Shown here: positions 33,922 to 43,066 of the stretch, piece after piece | Position numbering within the stretch: the stretch's first letter is position 1 | Layout of the letters: each line of letters opens with the position of its first letter | Origin: Methanomassiliicoccales archaeon | GTDB lineage: Archaea > Thermoplasmatota > Thermoplasmata > RBG-16-68-12 > SOIM01 | Length of the DNA stretch: 48,650 nucleotides | Reading direction: 5' to 3' | Assembly: GCA_030593885.1 (NCBI GenBank) | Contig: JAUVGH010000015.1 | Span: forward strand, 1 to 48,650 | Translations under genes and position numbers: made by a program | The notes under the pieces: generated by a model | Told to the model about the DNA's origin: nothing | The model's database searches: none | The model's input: only the letters and a program-made list of their open reading frames with translations

Positions 33922-36900
33922 CTACCACCCCACAAATATGACGATTTCGAATCCCGCCTCTGAAACTGAAATCTGGTATCCTGAAGATACCTGGACCACA
34001 GTATCGTACACCCCAGCGGGCATCTCCCTTGCGTGGAATTTCCATACGCCATTCGTCAAGTACGATATTCCAACGACAACTGGTAATTGTGAACACAGTC
34101 CATCCAATGAGACAATCTCTTCGATCTCCACAGCCAACGCATATGAGGATATTCCCTGACCCAACGTCCTTCTGGAAACACCAAGGCTATAGCTGCTGCT
34201 TCCAAGCTCCCCCGATGCGTCCATCGGTACGACCATGTAGTAATACTCCCCGTCGGATGTCAAGGTGACAGTGTCCAACCAGCTGGAGCTTCCGCGCCCT
34301 GAAACATGCACCGGTTCTCCGAGGATCGAGAAGGATCTCGCTTGAGTTCTGAATATCAGATAATACTCCGCACCAGGGACCTCTGTCCACGTCAATGTCA
34401 CATCGTTTCCGATTACAGATGCTCCCAGAGAATACCTGCTGGCCAGCACCACGCCGAAACCTCCGTGATATCGTATCGTCGATGCAGGTCTGCCGGTGAA
34501 AATGTAGGTCGTAGCAGCGTCCAGATAGATCTCGTAGGCCTCCCCCATCATCACTGCAGCATCGTTCACACCAGGCCCCATCCCTTTGTCATGGGTTACC
34601 CATCGCCCGTTCGAATCCATCCATCTGATGAACTGCACATTCAGGATGTCGTTAGCATAGAAGCTCACGTTCTTCGGAGAATCTGGTTCGAGTGGAAGGG
34701 AGAAGACATTGAGACCCTGATTGAAGCTCTTCGTCCATTTGCCAATGGTCCCGTTGGATGCTGCGATGTTCCCGGTCGAGTCCACTGGCCTGATAGTGTA
34801 GTAGAGCTTGGACGGAGCCGCAGGTCCAGCTGCTCCAGGATCGATCCACGAGACGTTCAACGGGTCTGCGTCCCCAGAGGTATCATGATGAGGCGTCGTG
34901 AAATCGAAGTCGGTCTGGTTCTCGGACCGGTATATCAGGTAGTGGTCCAGATCTGGGTCCACAGGCGCAGTCCAGCTGAGCCCTAAGTCCTGACCCTGAA
35001 CGCTCAGAACAAAGTCCTCTGCCGGTCCTATAACGGCATCTGGCATCGATGTTGGGTTCAGTATCCTGGCATATATGTCCAAGTTCCCATGGCCGTTCCT
35101 GTCGGTTTCCCACGCCACGTAGATGTTGCCCGTGACATCGCCTGCATGAAGTGCGGCTTCTTGATCGCAAAGCGGGCTGTCGGTCATCTGGATGTCGTGC
35201 GACCACGAAGATGAGTTGTACCGTTTCAAGAAGATGTCCTTGTTCCCGTTCCTGTCCGACTCCCAAGCCACCCAGACGTCCCCGTTCTTCGCCGCGGTAA
35301 GAGCCGATTTGATGTCCCAACCCATATCCGTTGTGAGCTGGATGTCGGACGACCAGCTCGTCCCATTGTGGTATTTCACGTAGATGTCCTTGTTCCCGTT
35401 CCTCATGGATTCCCAGGCGACCCAGATGTATCCGTTCGCGTCGACGGCTGCTGAAGGTCTCACATCGTTCGCGGGGTTTGTGGTAAGCCTGTTGGGTGCC
35501 GACCAAGCGGTTCCGTTCCACATTGAGGCAAAGATGTCCCACTGAGTGTTCATCACTTCGCTTCCGTAGATCACCCACAGATTCCCAGCGTTATCCTCGA
35601 CGATCCTCGGTCCGCCCCACCATCCCTGGCTTCCCATCGAATCGTCCACCACCATCTGGCCCGACCAAGCCGTCCCGTTGTACATCACGGCGGTGACGTT
35701 CATGTCCTGGTACGGGATGTTGTCCATCTGGTGCCCGGCGGTGTAGAACTGGAAATGGGTATGGCGGTAGGTGACCCAGACCTCTCCCGTATCCGTCACT
35801 GTGACCCATGGAGTGTTATCCGAATGGTCCAGGATCTCTGCGAAACTGATCTGTTCATTGGACAGCCATTGCGTTCCGTCGAACTTCTGTGAGTATATGT
35901 CGAACTTCTGGCTCCAGTAGTATATGGCGCTCTTGGTGGAGATGAAGTCGTTGTACTCTATGATGTTGCTGGAATAGGACATCCATACGTTTCCCGAATC
36001 GTCAGCTGCGAGCGAGGGCCTGCTTGTCCTTTTGATCCCGATGGCGACAGGTTCCCTTTGAGACCATGTGCCGGCGGAGTAGTTCTTGGCGAAGATGTCG
36101 AAGTTGTCCTCTGTCGTGTATGTGTGCCAAGCGATCCACATCTTTCCGTTGGAGTCTTCCACAAGGGCGGGTTCTAGATCATTGTACGTGACATTGGTCA
36201 CTTGGATTGGTCTTCCCCAGTTCTTGTACCAGTCGGTCACGAACGTTTGTCTCGTCGCGTTGTTGTTATCCTCATCCATCTCGAATACGGTATCAGCGTA
36301 GTCCACCCTTACGAAGATGTCATATGCCCCTGTCTTTCCTGTCGTATCCCACGCCACGATTGCGCTCTCTGACGAGTCCTTGTCTATCGAGATGATGGTA
36401 ACAGTGGAACCTATCCGAGTTCCTCCCAGGTCCGGGTTGCCGTCGAAGAACTCCACATCGACGTCGTTGGCCGTATCAGTCCCTTGGTTCTGTATTCGCG
36501 CTTCCAGTATGACCAGATCCCCGTCTTCAGGTTCGGTGGGTGTTGTCGATATGTCTCCGGGTCCGACCGTTAAATCGATGAGTCCCGTGATTACCATCTT
36601 CGTCCTCAGCCTCTCGACCGCTGAGTCATAGAAGCTGTTGTCCGTGGTGTATGGCATTTCCAGCAGCAGAACCTCGGTGCTGTCATGGCTCATGGCGGTC
36701 ATGGGAACCTGGATGAAACCTCCGGCAGTACCGGTCTGTGATAGGAACGTCCCACCCATCATGCCAGGGTCATTGACACCCGCTGTCGGATCATAGAACA
36801 CCCTTGAAACCGCGATGCCTCTCGTGACGTAACCATCCTCCTCCGGGATGAATGGATAGAAGCTCACATTGCCCCCGGCCCAGGGGAATTCATCCCCCGC

Positions 36901-38988
36901 ATATTTGTCCCTGTACACCTGTTCCGCGAAATCTGGAATGTATCTCAGTATTGCCGCACCGGTCTCGGGATTCGCCACAACATAATAGTCAAAGAAGTCC
37001 TCGCTGTAGTTCTCGATCACGTATTGTCCGTCGTTGCTGTCCTGATCCTTGTAGAACCTGTAAGAGCCGTTCGGAAGCGGGTCCATGGTGTTGACGGCGC
37101 TCTCCGCCTTGTACAATCCCATGTTCTCCCAGTAGACGACCTCTCCATTGGAGAATCCGATCGCGAAATCCAGGTCCCCATCATCATCCAGATCTACCAT
37201 CTCTGGCACGCTGTGGTCTCTGGTCCCGTCCGTGGGTCCTCCTCTCACCGTGTTCATCATGTCTGGTCTCAGTTTGCTGAAATTGGGGTTGTTGTTATCG
37301 CCTGTGTTCAGGAATAGATTCACAGCCATGTAGGGCGCATCATCCGTTCCGGACATGAAATCCAGGTCCCCATCAGCATCAGCATCGGCGAACTCAGGTG
37401 CACTGTACAGGCCCGGTTTCTTGGTGTTGCCCGTGTTCAGCAGGTAGAATAGAGCGTCATTCTTGGTCCAAACCGGATTCGCTACGTCTCCGGTGTTCTC
37501 GTAGTACACTATCGTGCCGGTCTTCTCTCCGATTGAAAGATCCAGGTCTCCGTCTCCATCCAGGTCGGTCAGTTTGGGCTTGGCGTAATCCCCAACATCT
37601 ATCCCAGAGTACGCCGCGGATTTGTTTATCCATGAGGGGGTGAAAACCGTTCCCTCGTTCTCGTAATAGAGCAGCATCCCGTTCTTCATCCCGATCGTGA
37701 GGTCCAGGTCCCCATCGCCATCTAGGTCAGCAAGGTCAGGGGCCGTGTTGTTGCCCAGGTCTCCCAGTGTCGCGAACATGGTGGGGTCCGGTGTCCATTG
37801 TGGAACGATAGTGCTGCCAGTGTTCTGCCAATACAACAGCGCCCCACTCTCTTCTCCCATCACCAGGTCGAAATCAGCGTCATTATTCAGATCTCCGAAT
37901 GTTGGGGCACCGAAGTCCCCCGCGTCCACCGTGTCGAATGAAGAACTGGTCCTTCGTTCCCAGTAATAGTCTAGCGTCTTGCCTTTGGTTATCGTGTGGT
38001 TGCTGTTGCCGAAGATCGTCTGGTACTCCCCGTGTCCTGCATACAGAACTGAGAATTCCATCACGAAACCGTTGTGGTTGTGGAACTTCTCGTTTATCTT
38101 CTTCTTGGTGAATGTCTCAATCATCGGTCTATCGTTGTATATGTTGATCCTGACATCGGCGTGGATCGTGTCCACGTTCTTGTAGAGCTCCTGGCTCATC
38201 CCGAACCCCCAGTTTACCATTATCGGGGCTCTGTATTCCAGGTAGACCGAGACCATCACGTTCGTTTCGTCGATCTCCAATTTAGTCGGTGGTCCCCACG
38301 CGAGCTGGAAGTTGGTCTGGTCCAGGACCAGCTGATTTCCGCCAACCCTCACCAGGATCGAGCTTCTTGCCCGCACCGCGCTTCCGTTCGTGTACGTGAC
38401 CCGGACGCCTTCGGACCAGAACGAGAGCGTATGGGAGGTTTGTATTTCATATTGCCTTGGTCCGTCGGTCACGTAGATGTACGATCCCGCTGTGGACACG
38501 GACATGTCTCCCACCAATGAGGGCAAGATCCCGGCCACGACCTGGTATGATTTGGATTCACCCGGAGCAAAATCGTCCTGCAGGACGACATCGATCACCC
38601 TTATCGCTCCCGACGGATAATGGGTCGCAGTGCTGGCCAGAGCACCAGAGAGCACCTCTGCACCGCTGGTGGCATTTCTCACGAAGACCTGGGATGCGTC
38701 CCAGAGCTGGAAGTCTCTGAGGATGAGCTTGTACCAGACTATCTCATTCGGTCTTGAGTACGATGATGGATTGGTGACCTGAATTGGCACAACAGCATTG
38801 GGTTCAGGATAGATTATTCCGGTCGGGTCCTCCTGCAAATCCGTGATCATGAGGGGTTCCGTGGAAGGCGGGTCGCTAGTCCGCATCAACGGAAATGCAC
38901 CCAACACGAATAGAAGAACAACCAATATGGACAGATGTCTGCTAACACTCCCGAGCTCAACCAGTTCCCGACAGATTGGGGTACTCAT
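33922..38988 (-). CDS. Very large secreted protein with VCBS/FG-GAP and BNR-type beta-propellers, CARDB, FN3 and duplicated C-terminal domain
   Basis: 1688 aa. The ATG at 38988 follows GGGAGGGAAGGAG. Parts: signal peptide about 17-37; a beta-rich domain 40-330; at least four VCBS/FG-GAP repeats about 354-626 with calcium-loop motifs such as 'DLDGDGDLDL'; a less clear beta region; CARDB about 800-920; a second propeller about 930-1310 made of BNR/sialidase-like blades ('GNVWMSY', 'GYIWVAWESMRNGNKD', 'GDVWVAWESDRNGNKD'); FN3; and two FN3 plus 'SLPLEP...GYEI' units ending 'VIFVGW'. No sialidase active-site set could be traced, so binding is likelier than hydrolysis. It is transcribed alone, with its promoter in the 78-bp gap after icd. 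Repeats are regular and the frame is intact. Confidence 0.9.
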   Translation of the reverse strand: MSTPICRELVELGSVSRHLSILVVLLFVLGAFPLMRTSDPPSTEPLMITDLQEDPTGIIYPEPNAVVPIQVTNPSSYSRPNEIVWYKLILRDFQLWDASQVFVRNATSGAEVLSGALASTATHYPSGAIRVIDVVLQDDFAPGESKSYQVVAGILPSLVGDMSVSTAGSYIYVTDGPRQYEIQTSHTLSFWSEGVRVTYTNGSAVRARSSILVRVGGNQLVLDQTNFQLAWGPPTKLEIDETNVMVSVYLEYRAPIMVNWGFGMSQELYKNVDTIHADVRINIYNDRPMIETFTKKKINEKFHNHNGFVMEFSVLYAGHGEYQTIFGNSNHTITKGKTLDYYWERRTSSSFDTVDAGDFGAPTFGDLNNDADFDLVMGEESGALLYWQNTGSTIVPQWTPDPTMFATLGDLGNNTAPDLADLDGDGDLDLTIGMKNGMLLYYENEGTVFTPSWINKSAAYSGIDVGDYAKPKLTDLDGDGDLDLSIGEKTGTIVYYENTGDVANPVWTKNDALFYLLNTGNTKKPGLYSAPEFADADADGDLDFMSGTDDAPYMAVNLFLNTGDNNNPNFSKLRPDMMNTVRGGPTDGTRDHSVPEMVDLDDDGDLDFAIGFSNGEVVYWENMGLYKAESAVNTMDPLPNGSYRFYKDQDSNDGQYVIENYSEDFFDYYVVANPETGAAILRYIPDFAEQVYRDKYAGDEFPWAGGNVSFYPFIPEEDGYVTRGIAVSRVFYDPTAGVNDPGMMGGTFLSQTGTAGGFIQVPMTAMSHDSTEVLLLEMPYTTDNSFYDSAVERLRTKMVITGLIDLTVGPGDISTTPTEPEDGDLVILEARIQNQGTDTANDVDVEFFDGNPDLGGTRIGSTVTIISIDKDSSESAIVAWDTTGKTGAYDIFVRVDYADTVFEMDEDNNNATRQTFVTDWYKNWGRPIQVTNVTYNDLEPALVEDSNGKMWIAWHTYTTEDNFDIFAKNYSAGTWSQREPVAIGIKRTSRPSLAADDSGNVWMSYSSNIIEYNDFISTKSAIYYWSQKFDIYSQKFDGTQWLSNEQISFAEILDHSDNTPWVTVTDTGEVWVTYRHTHFQFYTAGHQMDNIPYQDMNVTAVMYNGTAWSGQMVVDDSMGSQGWWGGPRIVEDNAGNLWVIYGSEVMNTQWDIFASMWNGTAWSAPNRLTTNPANDVRPSAAVDANGYIWVAWESMRNGNKDIYVKYHNGTSWSSDIQLTTDMGWDIKSALTAAKNGDVWVAWESDRNGNKDIFLKRYNSSSWSHDIQMTDSPLCDQEAALHAGDVTGNIYVAWETDRNGHGNLDIYARILNPTSMPDAVIGPAEDFVLSVQGQDLGLSWTAPVDPDLDHYLIYRSENQTDFDFTTPHHDTSGDADPLNVSWIDPGAAGPAAPSKLYYTIRPVDSTGNIAASNGTIGKWTKSFNQGLNVFSLPLEPDSPKNVSFYANDILNVQFIRWMDSNGRWVTHDKGMGPGVNDAAVMMGEAYEIYLDAATTYIFTGRPASTIRYHGGFGVVLASRYSLGASVIGNDVTLTWTEVPGAEYYLIFRTQARSFSILGEPVHVSGRGSSSWLDTVTLTSDGEYYYMVVPMDASGELGSSSYSLGVSRRTLGQGISSYALAVEIEEIVSLDGLCSQLPVVVGISYLTNGVWKFHAREMPAGVYDTVVQVSSGYQISVSEAGFEIVIFVGW

Positions 38989-39046
38989 TCTCCTTCCCTC
39001 CCCTGCTGCATCGGCCTTGCGAGGATGGATTCGGTATTATCGGGAC

Positions 39047-39060
39047 AGTAAAAACCTTTG
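39047..39060 (-). promoter_or_regulatory. Promoter of the 33922-38988 gene and T-tract after icd
   Basis: The minus strand reads CAAAGGTTTTTAC about 65 bp upstream of the ATG at 38988, a weak BRE/TATA match that would give a leader of roughly 35-40 nt. The same T5 run lies just after the icd stop codon and could end that transcript. Confidence 0.4.
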
Positions 39061-39066
39061 CTGGTT

Positions 39067-40284
39067 CTATTCTTCAACGCCAAGCTCTTTCTGGAAACTA
39101 CTCCACTTGTCTTCCAGATTCGGATCTTGAATCGTTTCCATAACGTATTCGGAGATTTCTTGTGCGGTAGCTCCATCTGGCCTTCCAGTCGTCTCTATCC
39201 TCTTCTCGAATGTGAAGCATACGTCCAACGCCTTCTCCAACTCGGCCGCCTTTTCCTCGTGACCGATGTGCCCCAGAAGCATGACCACCGCTCTCATCAT
39301 GCTCTGCGGATTGGCGTACTGAGCCCTCCCTTCGTCCACCATTCTCGGTGCGGACCCGTGGATCGCCTCGAACATTGCGTATCGCTTGCCGATGTTTGCA
39401 GCGCCAGCGGTGCCCACTCCACCCTGGATCTGAGCCGCCTCATCGGTGATTATGTCCCCGTACAGGTTGGGGAGCACGACAACCTTGAACTGTTTCCTTC
39501 GCGCAGGGTCGATCAGCTTTGCCGTCATAATATCAATGTACCAGTCATCCCACTCGACATCCGGATATCTCCCTGCGACCTTCCTGGCGATGTCCAAGAA
39601 CTTGCCGTCCGTGGTCTTTATCACATTGGCCTTGGTGACGACCGTGACCCTGTTGATACCGTGTTTCTTTGCGTGCTCGAATGCCAGCTCGATTATCCTC
39701 TCCGAACCTTGGTTGGTGGTGACCGTGAAATCGAATGCCAGGTCGTCTGTAACAGCCACCCCCTTGCTGCCCATGATGTAAGCGCCCTCCGTGTTCTCCC
39801 TGAAGAAAATCCAATCGATTCCCTGATCCGGAATCTTCACCGGCCTCACATTCGCGAAGAGGTCCAGCTCACGTCTCATGGCAACATTGGCGCTCTCGAT
39901 GTTTGGCCAATCGTCGCCCTTTTGGGGCGTGGTCGTAGGTCCTTTCAAGATCACGTGACAGCTCTTCAACGCCTCCAGAACATCGTCTGGTATCGCCTTC
40001 CCGACCTTCACACGGTCCTCTATTGTCAACCCTTCGATGGTCCTGATCTGGACCTTCCCATCCATGGTATCTTCCTTGAGCTGGAATTCCAAAACCCCTC
40101 TGGCTTCGTCGCAGATTATGGGTCCAATACCGTCTCCTCCCACGACCCCTATTATGATGGGTTTGATGCCCTCATAATCCACCCAGTCCTCGGCATGGTT
40201 CAGTTCCTCCACCCTTGACATTTGCTCTTGTATGATCCCTCTGAAATGTTCCAGGGCTCTATCAACGGGGTCCTTTCCATCCAT
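39067..40284 (-). CDS. icd: Isocitrate dehydrogenase (isocitrate/isopropylmalate dehydrogenase family)
   Basis: 405 aa, a usual family length. It oxidises isocitrate to 2-oxoglutarate and CO2 in the cytosol. Seen: 'SANVAMRRELDL' matches the phosphate/substrate loop S-x-N-x-x-x-R of isocitrate dehydrogenases rather than the isopropylmalate type; 'RENTEGAY' and 'TKANVIKTTDG' give the catalytic Tyr and Lys; 'NLYGDIITDEAA' gives the metal-binding Asp pair. The cofactor loop reads 'HGSAPRMVDEGRAQYANP', with Arg-Met where NADP enzymes of the E. coli type have Lys-Tyr and NAD enzymes an Asp, so cofactor choice cannot be read with confidence. It is last of a four-gene operon, 4 bp after the aconitase stop. 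The upstream ribosome-binding site is weak, so translation is probably coupled. Confidence 0.92.
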   Translation of the reverse strand: MDGKDPVDRALEHFRGIIQEQMSRVEELNHAEDWVDYEGIKPIIIGVVGGDGIGPIICDEARGVLEFQLKEDTMDGKVQIRTIEGLTIEDRVKVGKAIPDDVLEALKSCHVILKGPTTTPQKGDDWPNIESANVAMRRELDLFANVRPVKIPDQGIDWIFFRENTEGAYIMGSKGVAVTDDLAFDFTVTTNQGSERIIELAFEHAKKHGINRVTVVTKANVIKTTDGKFLDIARKVAGRYPDVEWDDWYIDIMTAKLIDPARRKQFKVVVLPNLYGDIITDEAAQIQGGVGTAGAANIGKRYAMFEAIHGSAPRMVDEGRAQYANPQSMMRAVVMLLGHIGHEEKAAELEKALDVCFTFEKRIETTGRPDGATAQEISEYVMETIQDPNLEDKWSSFQKELGVEE

Positions 40285-40288
40285 GCGA

Positions 40289-43030
40289 TCAACTTTCCTG
40301 AACCATCAGTTCTCTGATAAACCTGTGCAAGATACCGCCGTTCTGATAATACTCTACTTCTATAGAGGAGTTGAGCTTCACGTTGACCAAGAACTCCTTC
40401 CTGCCCCCATCGGCACTCGTTGCCGCGACCTTCAGTTCACCTTTTGGCTCGATGCTCTCAATCCCGTCGATATTGTACACTTCCCTTCCATCCAGTCCCA
40501 ACGTCTCAGCGTTCTCTCCGTCCTTGAACTCGAGTGGTAGCACGCCCATTCCCACGAGGTTGCTCCTGTGGATCCTTTCATAGGACTGCGCTATGACAGC
40601 CTTGATCCCCAAGAGGTTGGTGCCCTTCGCTGCCCAGTCTCTGGAGCTGCCTGTCCCATATTCCTTTCCGGCGATCACGATCAAGGGGGTGCCCGTTTCG
40701 GCGTATCTCATTGCCGCATCATAGATGTTCATTTCCTCTCCCGTTGGATGATGGAGTGTCCATCCGCCCACCTTGTTGGGGGTCAGCTTGTTCCTCAAGC
40801 GGATGTTGCTGAAGGTCCCCCTTATCATCACTTCGTGGTTGCCCCTTCGAGACCCAAACGAGTTGAAGTCAGCTGGTTCGATCCCTCTGGAAATCAAATA
40901 CTGGCCTGCGCATTCTTCTGCAGGAATGGCACCTGCCGGTGAAATGTGATCGGTCGTGATGCTATCTCGGAGGTATATAAGCACTCTAGCTCCAGATATG
41001 TCACTTACGGCACAGCTTTCTTGTGATAGGTCCGTGAAGAACGGAGGTTCCCTGATGTATCCTGAATCGGGGTTCCATGAATATAGTTCACCTTCCGGGA
41101 CGGTCAGATCACTCCATAGCTCGGTACCCTCGAAGACATCTGAGTATTGCTCTTCATACATCTCCGACCTCAAGCAGGCGCGGATGATCTCATCAATGTC
41201 ATCTTTTCGCGGCCAGATGTCCCTAAGGAAGACAGGTGAGCCATCCGATGCAAAGCCCAATGGTTCCTTTGGGAGGTCGATGTCCACCGTTCCCGCGAGA
41301 GCATATGCGACCACCAGGATCGGGGATGCCAGATAGTTGGCCTTCACGAGCGGGTTTATTCTCCCCTCGAAGTTGCGGTTTCCGCTCAGTACCGCGGCCA
41401 CCGTGAGATCTCCACTGACCACCTTCTGCGCGACCTCTTCTGGAAGCGGTCCACTATTACCTATGCAAGTTGTGCATCCATAGCCAACGACGTAGAACCC
41501 CAGGGATTCAAGATGGGGCAGGAGCCCACACTCTCCAAGATACTCAGGAACCACTCTCGATCCGGGGGCCAGACTGGTCTTGACCCAAGGCTTGACCTTC
41601 AATCCACGCTCAACGGCGTTCTTGGCCAGCAGGCCGGCTCCGATCAATACTGACGGATTCGACGTGTTTGTGCACGAGGTTATGGCGGCGATCACCACAG
41701 AACCGTTGCTCACTTCCTCCACGGACTCAACATGCTCTGCCACTGAAGCATGCCCATCTATGTGGTCCCCTCCATCCTCCATCCATCTCACGCATTCCTC
41801 CTCAGATTCTGACTCCGGGAGTCCGTCCTGAATCTGAGACATCATCGTCTGATGGAAGCTGCGGGAGAGGTCACCGAGGGGGATCGTGTCCTGCGGTCTG
41901 GTCGGACCTGAGAGGGTTGATCCAACTTCACCCATATCCAGCACAAGAGTTTCGCTGAACGTTGGCTCCGGGCCTTCCCTTGATCGGAATAAGCCCTGTT
42001 TCCCTGAGTAGAGCCTGACCAGCTCCACGTGCTCCTTTGCTTTCCCCGTCAAGAGGAGATACCTCAATGTCTCTTCATCCACGGGGACGAACCCAACCGT
42101 TGCCCCATACTCGGGTGCCATATTCGATATTGTGGCTCTGTCCGGCAAGCTCAGGTCATCCAGTCCCGGTCCGGTGAATTCCACGAACTTACCTACCACT
42201 CCTTGTTGCCTCAACATCTTTGTCAAAGTGAGGACGAGATCCGTGGCGGTCACTCGATTTCTCAATTTCCCTTCAAGTCTGACGCCCACCACATCTGGGA
42301 CCGGCATGTGATAGGGCTGTCCGAGCATTACTGCTTCGGCCTCTATTCCCCCGACGCCCCATCCAAGAACCCCCAGACCGTTCACCATCGTGGTGTGGGA
42401 GTCGGTTCCGACGAGAGTATCCCAGTATGCTTCCCGACCCTTGCCATCCTCTTTCATGTGAACGACGGATGCGAGATGCTCGAGGTTCACCTGATGTAGG
42501 ATGCCTTTGCCCGGCGGGACCACTCTGATATTGTCAAACGCGTCCTGGGCCCAGCGGAGGAGTGCGTATCTTTCGCCGTTCCTCTCGAACTCCGTCCGTT
42601 CATTGAGCTCCAGCGCCTGATGGCTGCCGTAATGATCCACCTGGATTGAGTGGTCGATGACCAGGTCCACAGGAATCAAAGGGTTGATGCGGGAAGGGTC
42701 TCCTCCCAACCTCTGCACGGCCGACCTCATGGCTGCAAGGTCCACGATCGCAGGCACACCAGTGAAATCCTGAAGGAGTACTCTGGATGGAATGAATGGA
42801 ATCTCTCTATCCGACCTCTCGTCCGGACTCCATCCGGCGACGGATCTTACATCCTCTTCAGATACCAGTTGCCCATCCACCTTCCTTAGAACCGATTCAA
42901 GAAGGACCTTGATGGAGAATGGAAGACGGGAGATGTTCCCAAGACCCAGTTCCTCTGCTTTTGGAAGGCTGTAGAAGCTTACGGCCCCATAGCTGGAATC
43001 GAATGTGTCTCTGACTCCAAGAGGGTCCAT
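40289..43030 (-). CDS. acnA: Aconitate hydratase, AcnA/IRP type
   Basis: About 913 aa. It interconverts citrate and isocitrate through a [4Fe-4S] cluster in the cytosol. Cluster ligands are visible as 'SCTNTS' near residue 452 and 'GCTTCIGNSG' near 520. Substrate motifs include 'GTDSHTTMVNGLG' and, in the C-terminal swivel domain, 'DSITTDHISPAG', 'FGSRRGNHEVM' and 'GKEYGTGSSRDWAAKG'. Length and motif set are those of the AcnA/IRP1 class, common in bacteria and some archaea. Start: the ATG at 43030 (MDPLGVRDTF) resembles other AcnA N-termini; the ORF-track GTG at 43051 directly abuts GGGAGG and so lacks proper spacing, though it cannot be excluded. It lies between citrate synthase and icd in one operon. 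Confidence 0.95.
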   Translation of the reverse strand: MDPLGVRDTFDSSYGAVSFYSLPKAEELGLGNISRLPFSIKVLLESVLRKVDGQLVSEEDVRSVAGWSPDERSDREIPFIPSRVLLQDFTGVPAIVDLAAMRSAVQRLGGDPSRINPLIPVDLVIDHSIQVDHYGSHQALELNERTEFERNGERYALLRWAQDAFDNIRVVPPGKGILHQVNLEHLASVVHMKEDGKGREAYWDTLVGTDSHTTMVNGLGVLGWGVGGIEAEAVMLGQPYHMPVPDVVGVRLEGKLRNRVTATDLVLTLTKMLRQQGVVGKFVEFTGPGLDDLSLPDRATISNMAPEYGATVGFVPVDEETLRYLLLTGKAKEHVELVRLYSGKQGLFRSREGPEPTFSETLVLDMGEVGSTLSGPTRPQDTIPLGDLSRSFHQTMMSQIQDGLPESESEEECVRWMEDGGDHIDGHASVAEHVESVEEVSNGSVVIAAITSCTNTSNPSVLIGAGLLAKNAVERGLKVKPWVKTSLAPGSRVVPEYLGECGLLPHLESLGFYVVGYGCTTCIGNSGPLPEEVAQKVVSGDLTVAAVLSGNRNFEGRINPLVKANYLASPILVVAYALAGTVDIDLPKEPLGFASDGSPVFLRDIWPRKDDIDEIIRACLRSEMYEEQYSDVFEGTELWSDLTVPEGELYSWNPDSGYIREPPFFTDLSQESCAVSDISGARVLIYLRDSITTDHISPAGAIPAEECAGQYLISRGIEPADFNSFGSRRGNHEVMIRGTFSNIRLRNKLTPNKVGGWTLHHPTGEEMNIYDAAMRYAETGTPLIVIAGKEYGTGSSRDWAAKGTNLLGIKAVIAQSYERIHRSNLVGMGVLPLEFKDGENAETLGLDGREVYNIDGIESIEPKGELKVAATSADGGRKEFLVNVKLNSSIEVEYYQNGGILHRFIRELMVQES

Positions 43031-43066
43031 CTCCGAACCTATCTCACCCACCTCCCAGTGTGAGCC

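Noticed and set aside
39058-40218. 386-aa plus-strand ORF opposite icd
   Set aside because: It mirrors the whole icd gene, whose catalytic motifs are intact; the antisense product shows no recognisable motif.
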